In this document: piece by piece, positions 1-10,707 of the stretch
Layout of the letters: every line of letters begins with the position of its first letter
How positions within the stretch are numbered: the first letter of the stretch is position 1
Assembly (NCBI RefSeq): GCF_947503375.1
Contig: NZ_CANNDQ010000005.1
Coordinates: forward strand, 186,001 to 250,000
Origin: an uncultured Psychroserpens sp.
GTDB taxonomy: Bacteria > Bacteroidota > Bacteroidia > Flavobacteriales > Flavobacteriaceae
Direction of reading: 5' to 3'
DNA: 64,000 bases
Translations under genes and position numbers: made by a program
Notes under the pieces: generated by a model
The model's input: only the letters and a program-made list of their open reading frames with translations
Told to the model about the DNA's origin: nothing
The model's database searches: none

Positions 1-2208
1 CCGTTTTTGGCTTTATCACAAGACCAACTATCTGGAGAAATAAGAGAAGCCAATAATGAAGTTAGTAACATACCTTTAGCTGGCGCTAATGTGTTTTGGA
101 TTAATACGACTGTTGGTACAGTTACAGATATTAATGGAAAATTTACCATTCCATATCAGAAGAGTTACAAACAACTTATCATTAGTTATGTAGGCTACAA
201 AACAGATACAATTGATGTTACTGAACCTAAATATATAACTCATTATTTACAACCTACAAGTAAATTAGATGAAGTAACGGTTACTGCAAGAAAGCAAACC
301 ACTAGTAAATCGTTTTTAAATGCAGCTAATATAATTACAGTTAGCAGTGACGAATTACTAAAAGCAGCATGTTGTAATTTGTCTGAGAGTTTTGAAACTA
401 ACCCTTCTATTGATGTTAATTTCTCTGATGCGCTTACAGGGACTAGACAAATTAAAATGTTAGGGTTAACGAGTAAGTATATTTTAATTACAACAGAAAA
501 CATTCCCTCAATTCGTGGTGCTTCACAAGCATTTGGCTTGAGCTTTATACCTGGTACATGGGTAGAGAGCATTCAAATAACAAAAGGAGCTGGAAGTGTA
601 GTAAATGGTTTTGAAAGTATTGCAGGGCAAATAAATGCTGAGCTTCAAAAGCCAACAACCGATGATAAGTTTTTTGTAAATTTTTATGCTGCGAGTAATC
701 AACGTATGGAGTTGAACACTCATATCAATACAAAGGTGAGTAACAAATGGAGTACTGGTCTTTATATTCATGGTAATACACATCAAAGAAATCATGATGT
801 TAATGATGATGGCTTTTTAGACATGCCTTTGTACAATCAAATCAATGTGATGAATCGTTGGCAATATATCAACCCAGAAAAAGGATTGGTAAGTTTCATT
901 AATTTACGTTATTTAAATGATGCTAAACAAGCAGGACAAGTAGAGTTTGACCCTGATAGAGATCGAATGACAACAAATTTTTGGGGAAGTGAAATTGATA
1001 CTGAACGTTTTGAAATCACGACAAAATTAGGCTATGTTAATCCAGAAATCCCATGGCAAAGCTTAGGCTTACAGTTCGCATATAGCAATCATAATCAAAA
1101 TTCATATTATGGCTTGAATCAATATGACATTAGACATAATAGCGTGTATTCTAATCTAGTGTACAATTCTATTATAAGCGATTCTAGGCATAAAATAAAA
1201 ACTGGTGCTAGTTTTACCTATGATCATTATGACGAGCGCGCCATTGGAGTTAATTATGAACGAAGTGAACGATCGTTTGGCGGTTTTTTTGAATATGCTT
1301 ATGACGATTTAGACAAGTTAACTGTTACTGCTGGTTTACGTTTTGATACTCATAATCTATTTGGCGAATTCATGACGCCTCGTTTGCATGCAAGATATAC
1401 ACCTTGGGAAAAGTCGGCATTGCGCTTTTCTATAGGACGAGGGATTAGAAGCGCTAATATTTTTTCAGAGAATCAAAGTATGTTTGCAACTTCAAGACAG
1501 ATAAATATTTTAAATACCAATGGTAATATTTATGGGTTAGATCCTGAGGTTGCATGGAATTATGGTGTATCATATTTACAAGGATTCAATCTTTTTGGTA
1601 GAAAAGGAGATGTCACTTTAGATTATTACAGAACTAATTTTGAAAACCAAGTTGTGGTTGATTGGGAAAACCCTCAAGAAGTAAATTTTTATAATTTACA
1701 AGGTGACAGCTATGCGAATAGTTTTCAAATAGAAATGAATTATAATCTTTTTGAACGTTTTGATCTTAGAACAGCTTATAAATATTACGATGTGCAAACA
1801 CAATATTTAACCGGAAAGTTATCAAAACCACTAATCCCAAAACATCGTTTTTTTGCCAATGCTTCTTATGAAACTCATACAAATGAAAGCGAAAATTCAA
1901 AGTGGAAATTCGATGTAACATATAATTGGTTAAGTGAGCAGCGTTTTGCATCTACATCTAGCAACCCAGTAGAATTTAGATTACCAGAGGAATCTCCTAC
2001 AGTAGGGACACTAAATGCACAAGTGACAAAAGTATTTTCTCCTAAGTTTGAGATTTATATTGGAGGAGAGAATATTACCAATGTAAGACAAGAAGATCCA
2101 ATTTTAGGAGCAAATGATCCTTTTGGTTCAAATTTTGATACTACATTTGTATATGGTCCAATTTTTGGCAGTTTGTATTATGCTGGATTACGATATAAAA
2201 TAAAATAG
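1..2208 (+). CDS. TonB-dependent receptor with N-terminal carboxypeptidase-regulatory-like domain (5' end truncated by the window edge)
   Basis: Frame is open from base 1 (PFLALSQDQ...); CarboxypepD_reg-like segment (AGANVFWINTTVGTVTDINGKF), plug (KMLGLTSKYILITTENIP), beta-barrel tail. Followed closely by a heavy-metal-associated protein. Confidence 0.85.
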   Translation, partial: PFLALSQDQLSGEIREANNEVSNIPLAGANVFWINTTVGTVTDINGKFTIPYQKSYKQLIISYVGYKTDTIDVTEPKYITHYLQPTSKLDEVTVTARKQTTSKSFLNAANIITVSSDELLKAACCNLSESFETNPSIDVNFSDALTGTRQIKMLGLTSKYILITTENIPSIRGASQAFGLSFIPGTWVESIQITKGAGSVVNGFESIAGQINAELQKPTTDDKFFVNFYAASNQRMELNTHINTKVSNKWSTGLYIHGNTHQRNHDVNDDGFLDMPLYNQINVMNRWQYINPEKGLVSFINLRYLNDAKQAGQVEFDPDRDRMTTNFWGSEIDTERFEITTKLGYVNPEIPWQSLGLQFAYSNHNQNSYYGLNQYDIRHNSVYSNLVYNSIISDSRHKIKTGASFTYDHYDERAIGVNYERSERSFGGFFEYAYDDLDKLTVTAGLRFDTHNLFGEFMTPRLHARYTPWEKSALRFSIGRGIRSANIFSENQSMFATSRQINILNTNGNIYGLDPEVAWNYGVSYLQGFNLFGRKGDVTLDYYRTNFENQVVVDWENPQEVNFYNLQGDSYANSFQIEMNYNLFERFDLRTAYKYYDVQTQYLTGKLSKPLIPKHRFFANASYETHTNESENSKWKFDVTYNWLSEQRFASTSSNPVEFRLPEESPTVGTLNAQVTKVFSPKFEIYIGGENITNVRQEDPILGANDPFGSNFDTTFVYGPIFGSLYYAGLRYKIK

Positions 2209-2233
2209 ATATTATAGAATTAAATTAAGAAAC

Positions 2234-2587
2234 ATGAAAAATATAATTATGATTGCAATGGTATTGCTAACAACATTAACTTTTGCTCAAGACAAAAATG
2301 CAAAGGCTTCAATTGAAGTTGATGGCGTATGCTTGATGTGTAAAGAACGAATAGAGAAGGCTGCTATCAGAACAAAAGGTGTGAAATCTGCGATTTGGAA
2401 TGTAGAAACACATGAGCTTAAATTAATTTTTGATGAGCGAAAAACCAATTTAGATACAATAAGACAACATATTGCTGCTGTTGGGCATGATACTAAAGAG
2501 TTAAAAGCAACTGATGAAGCTTATAATACAGTTCACCCATGTTGTAAATACAGAGATAAAGAGGTTCAAGCAGACCACAAAAACTAG
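2234..2587 (+). CDS. Secreted/periplasmic heavy-metal-associated (HMA) domain protein
   Basis: Signal peptide plus HMA-like fold with a CLMC metal-binding motif (VDGVCLMCKERIEKAAIRTKGVKSAIWNVETHELKLIFDE). Confidence 0.8.
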   Translation: MKNIIMIAMVLLTTLTFAQDKNAKASIEVDGVCLMCKERIEKAAIRTKGVKSAIWNVETHELKLIFDERKTNLDTIRQHIAAVGHDTKELKATDEAYNTVHPCCKYRDKEVQADHKN

Positions 2588-2616
2588 TGGTTTCTCACTA
2601 TAGTTATAAAGTTTTC

Positions 2617-2658
2617 AAAAAAAGTAATGCCACATCATCATGTGGCATTACTTTTTTT
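2617..2658. terminator. Bidirectional intrinsic terminator between convergent genes
   Basis: AAAAAAGTAATGCCACAT-CATC-ATGTGGCATTACTTTTTT: long perfect stem flanked by A-tract and T-tract, located between stops at 2587 (+) and 2691 (-). Confidence 0.9.
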
Positions 2659-2690
2659 ATGATATAGGAATTTGGTAATACTATTTACAA

Positions 2691-5117
2691 CTAATTATTA
2701 AGACTAGTGGTGTCTATTGTTTTTATTTGAGAAACAAAATTACCATCACTATCGTAACCTTCAATATAAAATTTTAATGTATCTGTATCTGTATCTATTA
2801 TTTTTAATAGTTGCGATTTGTTGTTATCTAAAAAGATGTTTGGAAACCAGCTAACTGCACCATAATGACTGAATAGCTTTGATCGGTAATTACTATATTT
2901 AGGAGTGTAAAAGTCTTTTGATTCAGAAAAACCAACTCTAGCTATACTTGCATGCGCAAAAGGTCTTGGTTTATTTTCTAAAAACCCTTTTAAGGGAGTT
3001 CTTCTTGAATATATTCTTATTACGCCATTGGCACCAGAAATACCAGAACCAAAACCTGATTTATCTATCATAATGCCTTCAATATCTGCTGTTGGAACGG
3101 TCAGCAGGAAATCAAAATCTGTTATTGGAGCACCATCGAAAAATACAAGAGGAGAATTATTTGCTTGAATAGTTAGAGGTACCATATTTTCAATTCTTAC
3201 ACCACGAGATTGTTGCTGACGAGTTACACGATATCCATTAGCGGAGATATAATCTAAAACTGTTGGAAATCTCGTTGCTTCACTTTGAGTAATTGTTACA
3301 TAATTGTCTTTTCCTGTAAGTCCATTGATCTTTAGACCTATGTCTTCAAACTTCTGTTCTTTAACTTTTGTTTTCACAAGAACTTGGTCTAGCTCAATAT
3401 CATCTTCATAGAAGAAATTTTTCAAATTAGTTTTATTAGAAACGGGAGTTTCTACTAATATTGAATTATTGGTTATTAAGTCTTCTTCAGCGATATAATC
3501 ATCAAAAGAATTCAATCTACAATTAACATATAAGTTAGGCTTTATTAGCTTTCCTTCTTTATCAAATGAAGAGATTCTAATAGTCTCACCTTTGATTGGA
3601 AAGAACTTTTCAACAGTAAATGTATGGTCATCCTTAACATCAATATTAGACCATCCAAAACCTTTGAGTTGAGGGTCTTGTAGTCTTAGTTTTTTAATAG
3701 TCTCATCTGAGTTTATTTTACCTTCAAGTGTAATACCATTTTCAAATTCGTAGAGACTTTGTGGAGGGTTATCAAATATATTGTTCCAATTATATCTGCT
3801 CCAACCTTGAGTAAGGAGAAGCACATCTAATTCGTATATTTTTTTATTATCAACATTAGTAAAATAATAGATTGGTTTTTCAATATGTCCTTTAACGTAA
3901 GGTTTTAAGTAATTGGCAGATAATATGTTGTGATCTGGATCGTAACTTAATGTAGACTCGGGTAAAACTGAAATACTAAGATTATTAAGTGCTTGATTAT
4001 TTACAGTAGATTTATTATTTACAGCATGAATTGAAAAATAAAGTGAATCGTTTTTAGTTTTAATCTTGCTTATAGCAAAATTGGTTTTAGAAGTATGTGT
4101 GCTCTTACTATTATAAATGATGCGTTCAACTATTGTATTGTTTTGCTCATCAAAAAGGGTTAAAATATTTATGCCTTTAAATAAATCAGACTTTGGAATA
4201 ACAAATAATTTTGTTTTTGAAGTTTCAAAAGAAAAAGGAATACTTCTTAAAAAACCATCTTTATGTAAAGCCAATCTGTAGGTTTTGTTTCCAATAGATT
4301 TAAGTGTTTTATCGTTGGTACTGATATTTACGAAAACCTTTTCAGTGTTAAGATTGTTTACATTTATTGTGATACCTTGATATTTGATGTCTGTAATAGG
4401 GTGGCTAATAATATTACCGTTCTCTAATTGAATCTCTGCATTATAATTCTTGCCTTGAGTAGGTGTAAACATGCATTTACCAATACCAAAGGAATTGCTT
4501 TTAAAAGTGGTCATTTCAGATTTAGAGTCGTCATATATGGTTCCATTAATTTGAACACCTTTTCCATTACTATCAATAATTTTAAATCCTAAAGAGTTGG
4601 CAACGTCATAAACTAGATGACCTCCTTCAGGTAAGAATTGAAAATCATAGGTGTTTTCAATAGTCTTAGGTTTTGTTTCGTTATAATCTTCAGCTATAAT
4701 TCTTATTTTTTGTACGAAAGCATCACTCTCTTTAAAATTTTTCATCCAATTGGTAGATGCTTTTATATAATAATCACCAGAGGTTAATGTAGAGTCTATT
4801 AAAATATTTCCACTAGCACCACTATTAACAGCTAGCCATAAATGGTTTTTTATAAGCTTTCCTTTGTCGTCATAAAGTCCAACATTAACATTGGTTGTGG
4901 CTTTAGATGGCAAGTTGTTATGTCTGTCATAAACATAAGCTTTAAACCAGATCTCTTCGCCTGAAATAAAGGTTGTTTTATTGAGATGCGTATAGATGGT
5001 TTCTCTAGGAAGCTCAAAATAGCTTTTGTATTGTTGCTCAATAGGTTTCTCTTCTTGAGAATATAAAAGTGTAAAGAAACAAAGAAAAGTGAGGAGTAAA
5101 CAATTTCTCATAGACAA
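2691..5117 (-). CDS. MG2 (alpha-2-macroglobulin-like) protein with C-terminal TonB receptor plug-like domain
   Basis: Signal peptide; MG2-like N-terminus (ETIYTHLNKTTFISGEEIWFKAYVYD); late plug-like segment (PLVFFDGAPITDFDFLLTVPTADIEGIMIDKSGFGSGISGANGVIRIYS); no barrel afterwards. Confidence 0.7.
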   Translation of the reverse strand: MSMRNCLLLTFLCFFTLLYSQEEKPIEQQYKSYFELPRETIYTHLNKTTFISGEEIWFKAYVYDRHNNLPSKATTNVNVGLYDDKGKLIKNHLWLAVNSGASGNILIDSTLTSGDYYIKASTNWMKNFKESDAFVQKIRIIAEDYNETKPKTIENTYDFQFLPEGGHLVYDVANSLGFKIIDSNGKGVQINGTIYDDSKSEMTTFKSNSFGIGKCMFTPTQGKNYNAEIQLENGNIISHPITDIKYQGITINVNNLNTEKVFVNISTNDKTLKSIGNKTYRLALHKDGFLRSIPFSFETSKTKLFVIPKSDLFKGINILTLFDEQNNTIVERIIYNSKSTHTSKTNFAISKIKTKNDSLYFSIHAVNNKSTVNNQALNNLSISVLPESTLSYDPDHNILSANYLKPYVKGHIEKPIYYFTNVDNKKIYELDVLLLTQGWSRYNWNNIFDNPPQSLYEFENGITLEGKINSDETIKKLRLQDPQLKGFGWSNIDVKDDHTFTVEKFFPIKGETIRISSFDKEGKLIKPNLYVNCRLNSFDDYIAEEDLITNNSILVETPVSNKTNLKNFFYEDDIELDQVLVKTKVKEQKFEDIGLKINGLTGKDNYVTITQSEATRFPTVLDYISANGYRVTRQQQSRGVRIENMVPLTIQANNSPLVFFDGAPITDFDFLLTVPTADIEGIMIDKSGFGSGISGANGVIRIYSRRTPLKGFLENKPRPFAHASIARVGFSESKDFYTPKYSNYRSKLFSHYGAVSWFPNIFLDNNKSQLLKIIDTDTDTLKFYIEGYDSDGNFVSQIKTIDTTSLNN

Positions 5118-5256
5118 TGGTTTTTTATAAATTTAAGTAATATTGTCTAGGATATAAAAAAATAAAAGTTAATTGTTTTTTAATTATTTCCGATAATTTG
5201 TTTACTGTAAGCTACTTAAATACTTTGAAAGATAAAATGTTATATAGATTGAAGTT

Positions 5257-5294
5257 AAAAAAAAGAGACAACCTGTACAGATTGTCTCTTTTTA
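5257..5294 (-). terminator. Intrinsic terminator of groES-groEL
   Basis: AAAAAGAGACAA-CCTGTACAGA-TTGTCTCTTTTT hairpin with T-tract (A-tract on + strand) just after the groEL stop. Confidence 0.85.
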
Positions 5295-5315
5295 AATAAT
5301 ACATGATAATTAGGA

Positions 5316-6965
<1,650 letters not shown>

Positions 6966-6969
6966 TTAA

Positions 6970-7245
6970 TTAAACAATTGCTAATATGTCACTTTCACGC
7001 ATAATAAGGTAATCTTTACCTTCAAGTTTTAATTCTGTACCAGAATACTTTCCATAAAGTACTGTGTCACCAGATTTTACAGTCATAGGTTCATCTTTAG
7101 TCCCTTTACCAACAGCGACAACTTTTCCTTTTTGAGGTTTTTCTTTGGCATTGTCTGGAATTATAATTCCTGAAGCTGTCTTGGTTTCAGCCTCTACAGG
7201 TTCAATTAGAACTCTGTCTGCTAATGGTTTAATGTTTAAGCTCAT
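6970..7245 (-). CDS. groES: 10 kDa chaperonin GroES
   Basis: 91 aa; [42 protein letters not shown]; directly upstream of groEL. Confidence 0.99.
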   Translation of the reverse strand: MSLNIKPLADRVLIEPVEAETKTASGIIIPDNAKEKPQKGKVVAVGKGTKDEPMTVKSGDTVLYGKYSGTELKLEGKDYLIMRESDILAIV

Positions 7246-7294
7246 TGTTATGTAAATTTTTTGTTGTTTGTTTATGATTAACGCTTTAGCGTTA

Positions 7295-7310
7295 TGCTAA
7301 AAATGTGCCA
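7295..7310 (-). promoter_or_regulatory. Putative sigma54 (-24/-12) promoter of groES-groEL
   Basis: Minus-strand TGGCACATTTTTAGCA versus consensus TGGCACRNNNNTTGCW: one mismatch (A for the second T of TTGC), correct GG-GC spacing; about 50 nt upstream of the groES ATG. Confidence 0.5.
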
Positions 7311-7342
7311 ATAGATGATACATGACAAAGTTTCAGTAATAA

Positions 7343-7374
7343 AAAAATGCCAACTAATCTTAGTTGACATTTTT
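7343..7374 (-). terminator. Intrinsic terminator after secG
   Basis: AAAAATGCCAACTAA-TC-TTAGTTGACATTTTT, one mismatch in the stem; lies between the secG stop and the groES promoter region. Confidence 0.8.
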
Positions 7375-7395
7375 AATAAGTTATTTATCTAATTC

Positions 7396-7749
7396 CTAGT
7401 TTATAGAGTCGCCTAGAGTTGCAGTATCATCTGAAGATGTATTTACTGGAGTTGCAGGAACGTTAGTTGATGTCTCGTCATTATTTATGATTTTAGATTC
7501 GGTTTGACCTCCAGCGCCAGGAATGGCAAAGTTTGAGGCAAGTATCAAAGCTAAAAGCAAAGTAGCTAATGCCCAAGTACTCTTATCTAAAAAGTCTGTT
7601 GTTTTTTTAACACCACCTAATTGCTGAGTGCCTCCGCCTCCAAAAGAAGATGACAACCCACCACCTTTAGGGTTTTGTACCATAACAACGACCACTAGCA
7701 AGAATGCTACTAGTACGATAAGTATTAAAAATATAGTAAACGTATTCAT
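7396..7749 (-). CDS. secG: Preprotein translocase subunit SecG
   Basis: Two TM segments around VQNPKGGGLSSSFGGGGTQQLGG, the SecG hallmark. Confidence 0.95.
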   Translation of the reverse strand: MNTFTIFLILIVLVAFLLVVVVMVQNPKGGGLSSSFGGGGTQQLGGVKKTTDFLDKSTWALATLLLALILASNFAIPGAGGQTESKIINNDETSTNVPATPVNTSSDDTATLGDSIN

Positions 7750-8705
7750 TATTTCTGTGTATTATTTTCTTGTAATTGTTTAATCGCTTTAATTTGGTCT
7801 GCAAAGAAACCACTTTTTTCTGGATATTTCAAACTTAAAATTTTATAAGATTGAATTGCTTTTTCATAATTGTTTTGCTCAAGATAAATTCTAGCTAAAG
7901 TCTCGGTCATTAAACCATCATGCATAATTTTATCATCTGTGTCTACATTGATTTTTGGAGTATCTTTTGATGGAACAATTTTCGGGTTGCTTTCTAGGAA
8001 TTTGTCTATTAATTTAAACCTCTCATTAGTTGTACTGACTTTTTGTGATTCTAAAGTGCTGCTTTTTTCTTCTGGAACAACCGAACTGTCAGTTCTATCT
8101 ATAGGTTTAAAGCTCGTTATTTTTAACCATTCAGTGAAAGAATGTGTTTCTGAAGCATCAAATTCAAGTGGCTTTCCAATTTTTAATGTTACTTCAGGTG
8201 TTTGCTCAATATTTTTTGTGTCTATATCTAAAATAACCTGCTCTGGAGTGGTATCTTGAAGCGATAAAAAATTGGCAACGTCTTCAACTTTCACTTTTTG
8301 TTCGAAAAGATGCGGATCAAGAACGCCTTCAGTATTCTTTATGTGTTCTTTTAAAGCATCGTCTATAGTGACGCTTCTATTTACTGATATGTCATCAATA
8401 TCGTTAACAATAATGGTCTTGAGGTGCTCAGAGTTTTGTTTTATCAACTGTGATATTTCGTTTTGATTAAACGTCTTCGAGGTAATATAATCAAATAGAA
8501 TACTACGATCTGTAGTAAAGGCAGCTGTAGTTTTTAACTCTTGGTTGTACCTGTAACTTTCTTTGTTCTTTAAACCTTTCAAATAGAGTGCTCTTGCCGA
8601 TTGTGTATAAGGAAACTCAGTAATAAGTTCTTGTAAGCTATTGGTTTGGGCAACAGTTATATTCTGAGGGTTTTGAAGTATGTATGTGTAATCTGCTGTA
8701 TTCAA
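7749..8705 (-). CDS. TPR-like hypothetical protein
   Basis: ETLARIYLEQNNYEKAIQSYKILSLKYPEKSGFFADQI TPR-like C-terminus; its stop overlaps the secG start by 1 nt. Confidence 0.7.
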   Translation of the reverse strand: MNTADYTYILQNPQNITVAQTNSLQELITEFPYTQSARALYLKGLKNKESYRYNQELKTTAAFTTDRSILFDYITSKTFNQNEISQLIKQNSEHLKTIIVNDIDDISVNRSVTIDDALKEHIKNTEGVLDPHLFEQKVKVEDVANFLSLQDTTPEQVILDIDTKNIEQTPEVTLKIGKPLEFDASETHSFTEWLKITSFKPIDRTDSSVVPEEKSSTLESQKVSTTNERFKLIDKFLESNPKIVPSKDTPKINVDTDDKIMHDGLMTETLARIYLEQNNYEKAIQSYKILSLKYPEKSGFFADQIKAIKQLQENNTQK

Positions 8706-8712
8706 AATTAAA

Positions 8713-9219
8713 TTACCATTTGGCTAGTGTTGCATTAAAAATATCTTGTGTTAAACGCTCAAATATCTCTTCATGAGCAGTATCTTTTTGTGCGCCTTGT
8801 AATAGAGCATTTCCACTATAATCGTAAAAAAAAGAGAAGCGTTGTTCAAACTCTTCGTCTGGTTCATTCTTATCATAGAATCTAACATTAACAGAAACTG
8901 TTAGTCTGTTTTGTGCTGCTGTACTATTAGCTTGAGCTGTTGTAGGAGAGATACGATAGTCTGTAATTTCACCTTCATACACTAGGTCGCCATTACTATT
9001 TGTTAGATTTAAATTGGTTTGATTAAGAATTAAATCCTGTAAGGCTAGTGTAAAATCTCTATCAAAACCAGGTTCTATTAAATTAGCCGAGTTTTGAAAA
9101 TAATTAACCTGAAAGGTTTCGATATTGTCTTTTATAGATGTTCCAGTAAATGAATATGGTCCGCAGCCATAGAATAATATTGGTAAACAAAATAAATATA
9201 GGTGTTTAAATAATCTCAT
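8713..9219 (-). CDS. lptE: LptE-family LPS assembly lipoprotein
   Basis: Lipobox-type signal (LPILFYGCGPYSFTG), SIKDNIETFQVNYFQNSANLIEPGFDRDFTLALQDLI as in the Bacteroidota LptE family. Confidence 0.85.
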   Translation of the reverse strand: MRLFKHLYLFCLPILFYGCGPYSFTGTSIKDNIETFQVNYFQNSANLIEPGFDRDFTLALQDLILNQTNLNLTNSNGDLVYEGEITDYRISPTTAQANSTAAQNRLTVSVNVRFYDKNEPDEEFEQRFSFFYDYSGNALLQGAQKDTAHEEIFERLTQDIFNATLAKW

Positions 9220-9410
9220 TAGTATGTATTTGGACGTTTCATTGTTATAAAAGCGTAAATCTTTCCTGCTTCAATCGTAAAAGACGTGGTAATCAAGCGA
9301 TAGCCTTGGTAATGTTTGTCGTTGATTAAATCTTCAGCCTCTTTTCTAATGGCTTCAGAACTGTTAGGTCCAAACGTCATTCTTAATCTAAATATTTCTA
9401 CTGCTTTCAT
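9219..9410 (-). CDS. Small (63 aa) uncharacterised protein in the lptE operon
   Basis: Fills the gap between the sigma54 activator and lptE; stop overlaps the lptE start codon (TAATG). Confidence 0.6.
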   Translation of the reverse strand: MKAVEIFRLRMTFGPNSSEAIRKEAEDLINDKHYQGYRLITTSFTIEAGKIYAFITMKRPNTY

Positions 9411-9419
9411 AAACTTTTC

Positions 9420-10685
9420 TTAAAGATCGTATTGTTTGATTTTTCTATATAAAGTACGTTCACTAATGCCAAGTTCTGCAGCTGCTAATTTTCGTTTGCC
9501 ATTATGGCGCTCAAGTGATTTTTTTATCAACTCAAGCTCTTTGTCTTGTAAAGATAATGTTTCTTCTTCTTCAATCTCTTCAGCAAAATGGTATTTATCT
9601 TGAGAATTATCTTCTACAGTATCAATGCTTTTGCTTTCATCTGAAATAGGTAAGACCTCTAAATCTTCAATATTAGCTTCTATATGGTCATTGTCATTTG
9701 TGCCGTAAATTTTTTGAATAAGGTGCTCATTATCTTTTTGTACCTCATTTGCATTACCGCTTTTCATTAATTCCATAGTTAGCTTTTTGAGATCGTTAAG
9801 ATCATTTTTCATATCAAAAAGCACTTTATACAAAATCTCTCGTTCGTTACTAAAATCACTTTCAGTTTTTGATGTATTAATAACAGCAGGTAAATTATTC
9901 GAAGAACTTGGTAAATAACCTCTAAGGGTTTGAGCGCTTATTGTTCGGTTTTGTTCTAAGACCGAAATTTGCTCAGCAACATTTCGCAATTGCCTAATGT
10001 TTCCGTTCCAGCGGTGTTTTAATAAAATGGCTACAGCATCTTCAGTTAGCTTAATTGTTGGCATTTTGTATTTGAGCGCAAAATCGCTAGCAAATTTTCT
10101 AAATAAAAGATGGATATCTTCTTTACGCTCTCTTAGAGGCGGAATATTAATATCTATTGTGCTTAATCTGTAATACAAATCTTCACGAAACTTCTCCTTT
10201 TTTATAGCTTCAAACATGTTTACATTTGTAGCTGCGACAATTCGTACATTGGTTTTTTGTACTTTACTTGAACCCACTTTAATAAATTCGCCATTTTCTA
10301 ACACACGTAATAAGCGTACTTGTGTGGTTAATGGTAATTCTCCAACTTCATCTAAAAAAATGGTTCCGCCATCAGCTACTTCAAAGTAGCCAGAACGGGT
10401 TTGTGTTGCTCCAGTAAAGGCGCCTTTTTCGTGACCAAAAAGCTCGCTGTCTATTGTGCCTTCAGGAATGGCACCGCAATTTACAGCAATATATTTACCG
10501 TGTTTGCGGTGTGATAGTTGGTGTATGATCTTAGGAATACTTTCTTTGCCAACGCCACTTTCACCAGTAACCAATACTGAGATGTCTGTCGGTGACACCT
10601 GTATCGCTTTCTCGATAGCGCGATTTAGCTTGGCATCATTACCGATGATTCCGAAACGTTGTTTTATGGCTTGAATTGATTCCAT
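9420..10685 (-). CDS. Sigma54-dependent transcriptional activator without receiver domain
   Basis: AAA+ domain with GESGVGKE Walker A, GAFTGA loop, Walker B-region sequence (GGTIFLDEVGELP), R-finger region; C-terminal Fis-type HTH (KLAAAELGISERTLYRKIKQY). Confidence 0.95.
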   Translation of the reverse strand: MESIQAIKQRFGIIGNDAKLNRAIEKAIQVSPTDISVLVTGESGVGKESIPKIIHQLSHRKHGKYIAVNCGAIPEGTIDSELFGHEKGAFTGATQTRSGYFEVADGGTIFLDEVGELPLTTQVRLLRVLENGEFIKVGSSKVQKTNVRIVAATNVNMFEAIKKEKFREDLYYRLSTIDINIPPLRERKEDIHLLFRKFASDFALKYKMPTIKLTEDAVAILLKHRWNGNIRQLRNVAEQISVLEQNRTISAQTLRGYLPSSSNNLPAVINTSKTESDFSNEREILYKVLFDMKNDLNDLKKLTMELMKSGNANEVQKDNEHLIQKIYGTNDNDHIEANIEDLEVLPISDESKSIDTVEDNSQDKYHFAEEIEEEETLSLQDKELELIKKSLERHNGKRKLAAAELGISERTLYRKIKQYDL

Positions 10686-10707
10686 AGTTATATCCTGCTA
10701 AGTGGTT

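Noticed and set aside
243-795. Minus-strand ORFs antisense to the TonB receptor (243-572, 523-795)
   Set aside because: Typical antisense shadow ORFs of a confidently coding frame.
7245-7345. CIRCE element upstream of groES
   Set aside because: Searched for TTAGCACTC-N9-GAGTGCTAA; only an unrelated 6-4-6 palindrome (TAACGC-TTTA-GCGTTA) is present.
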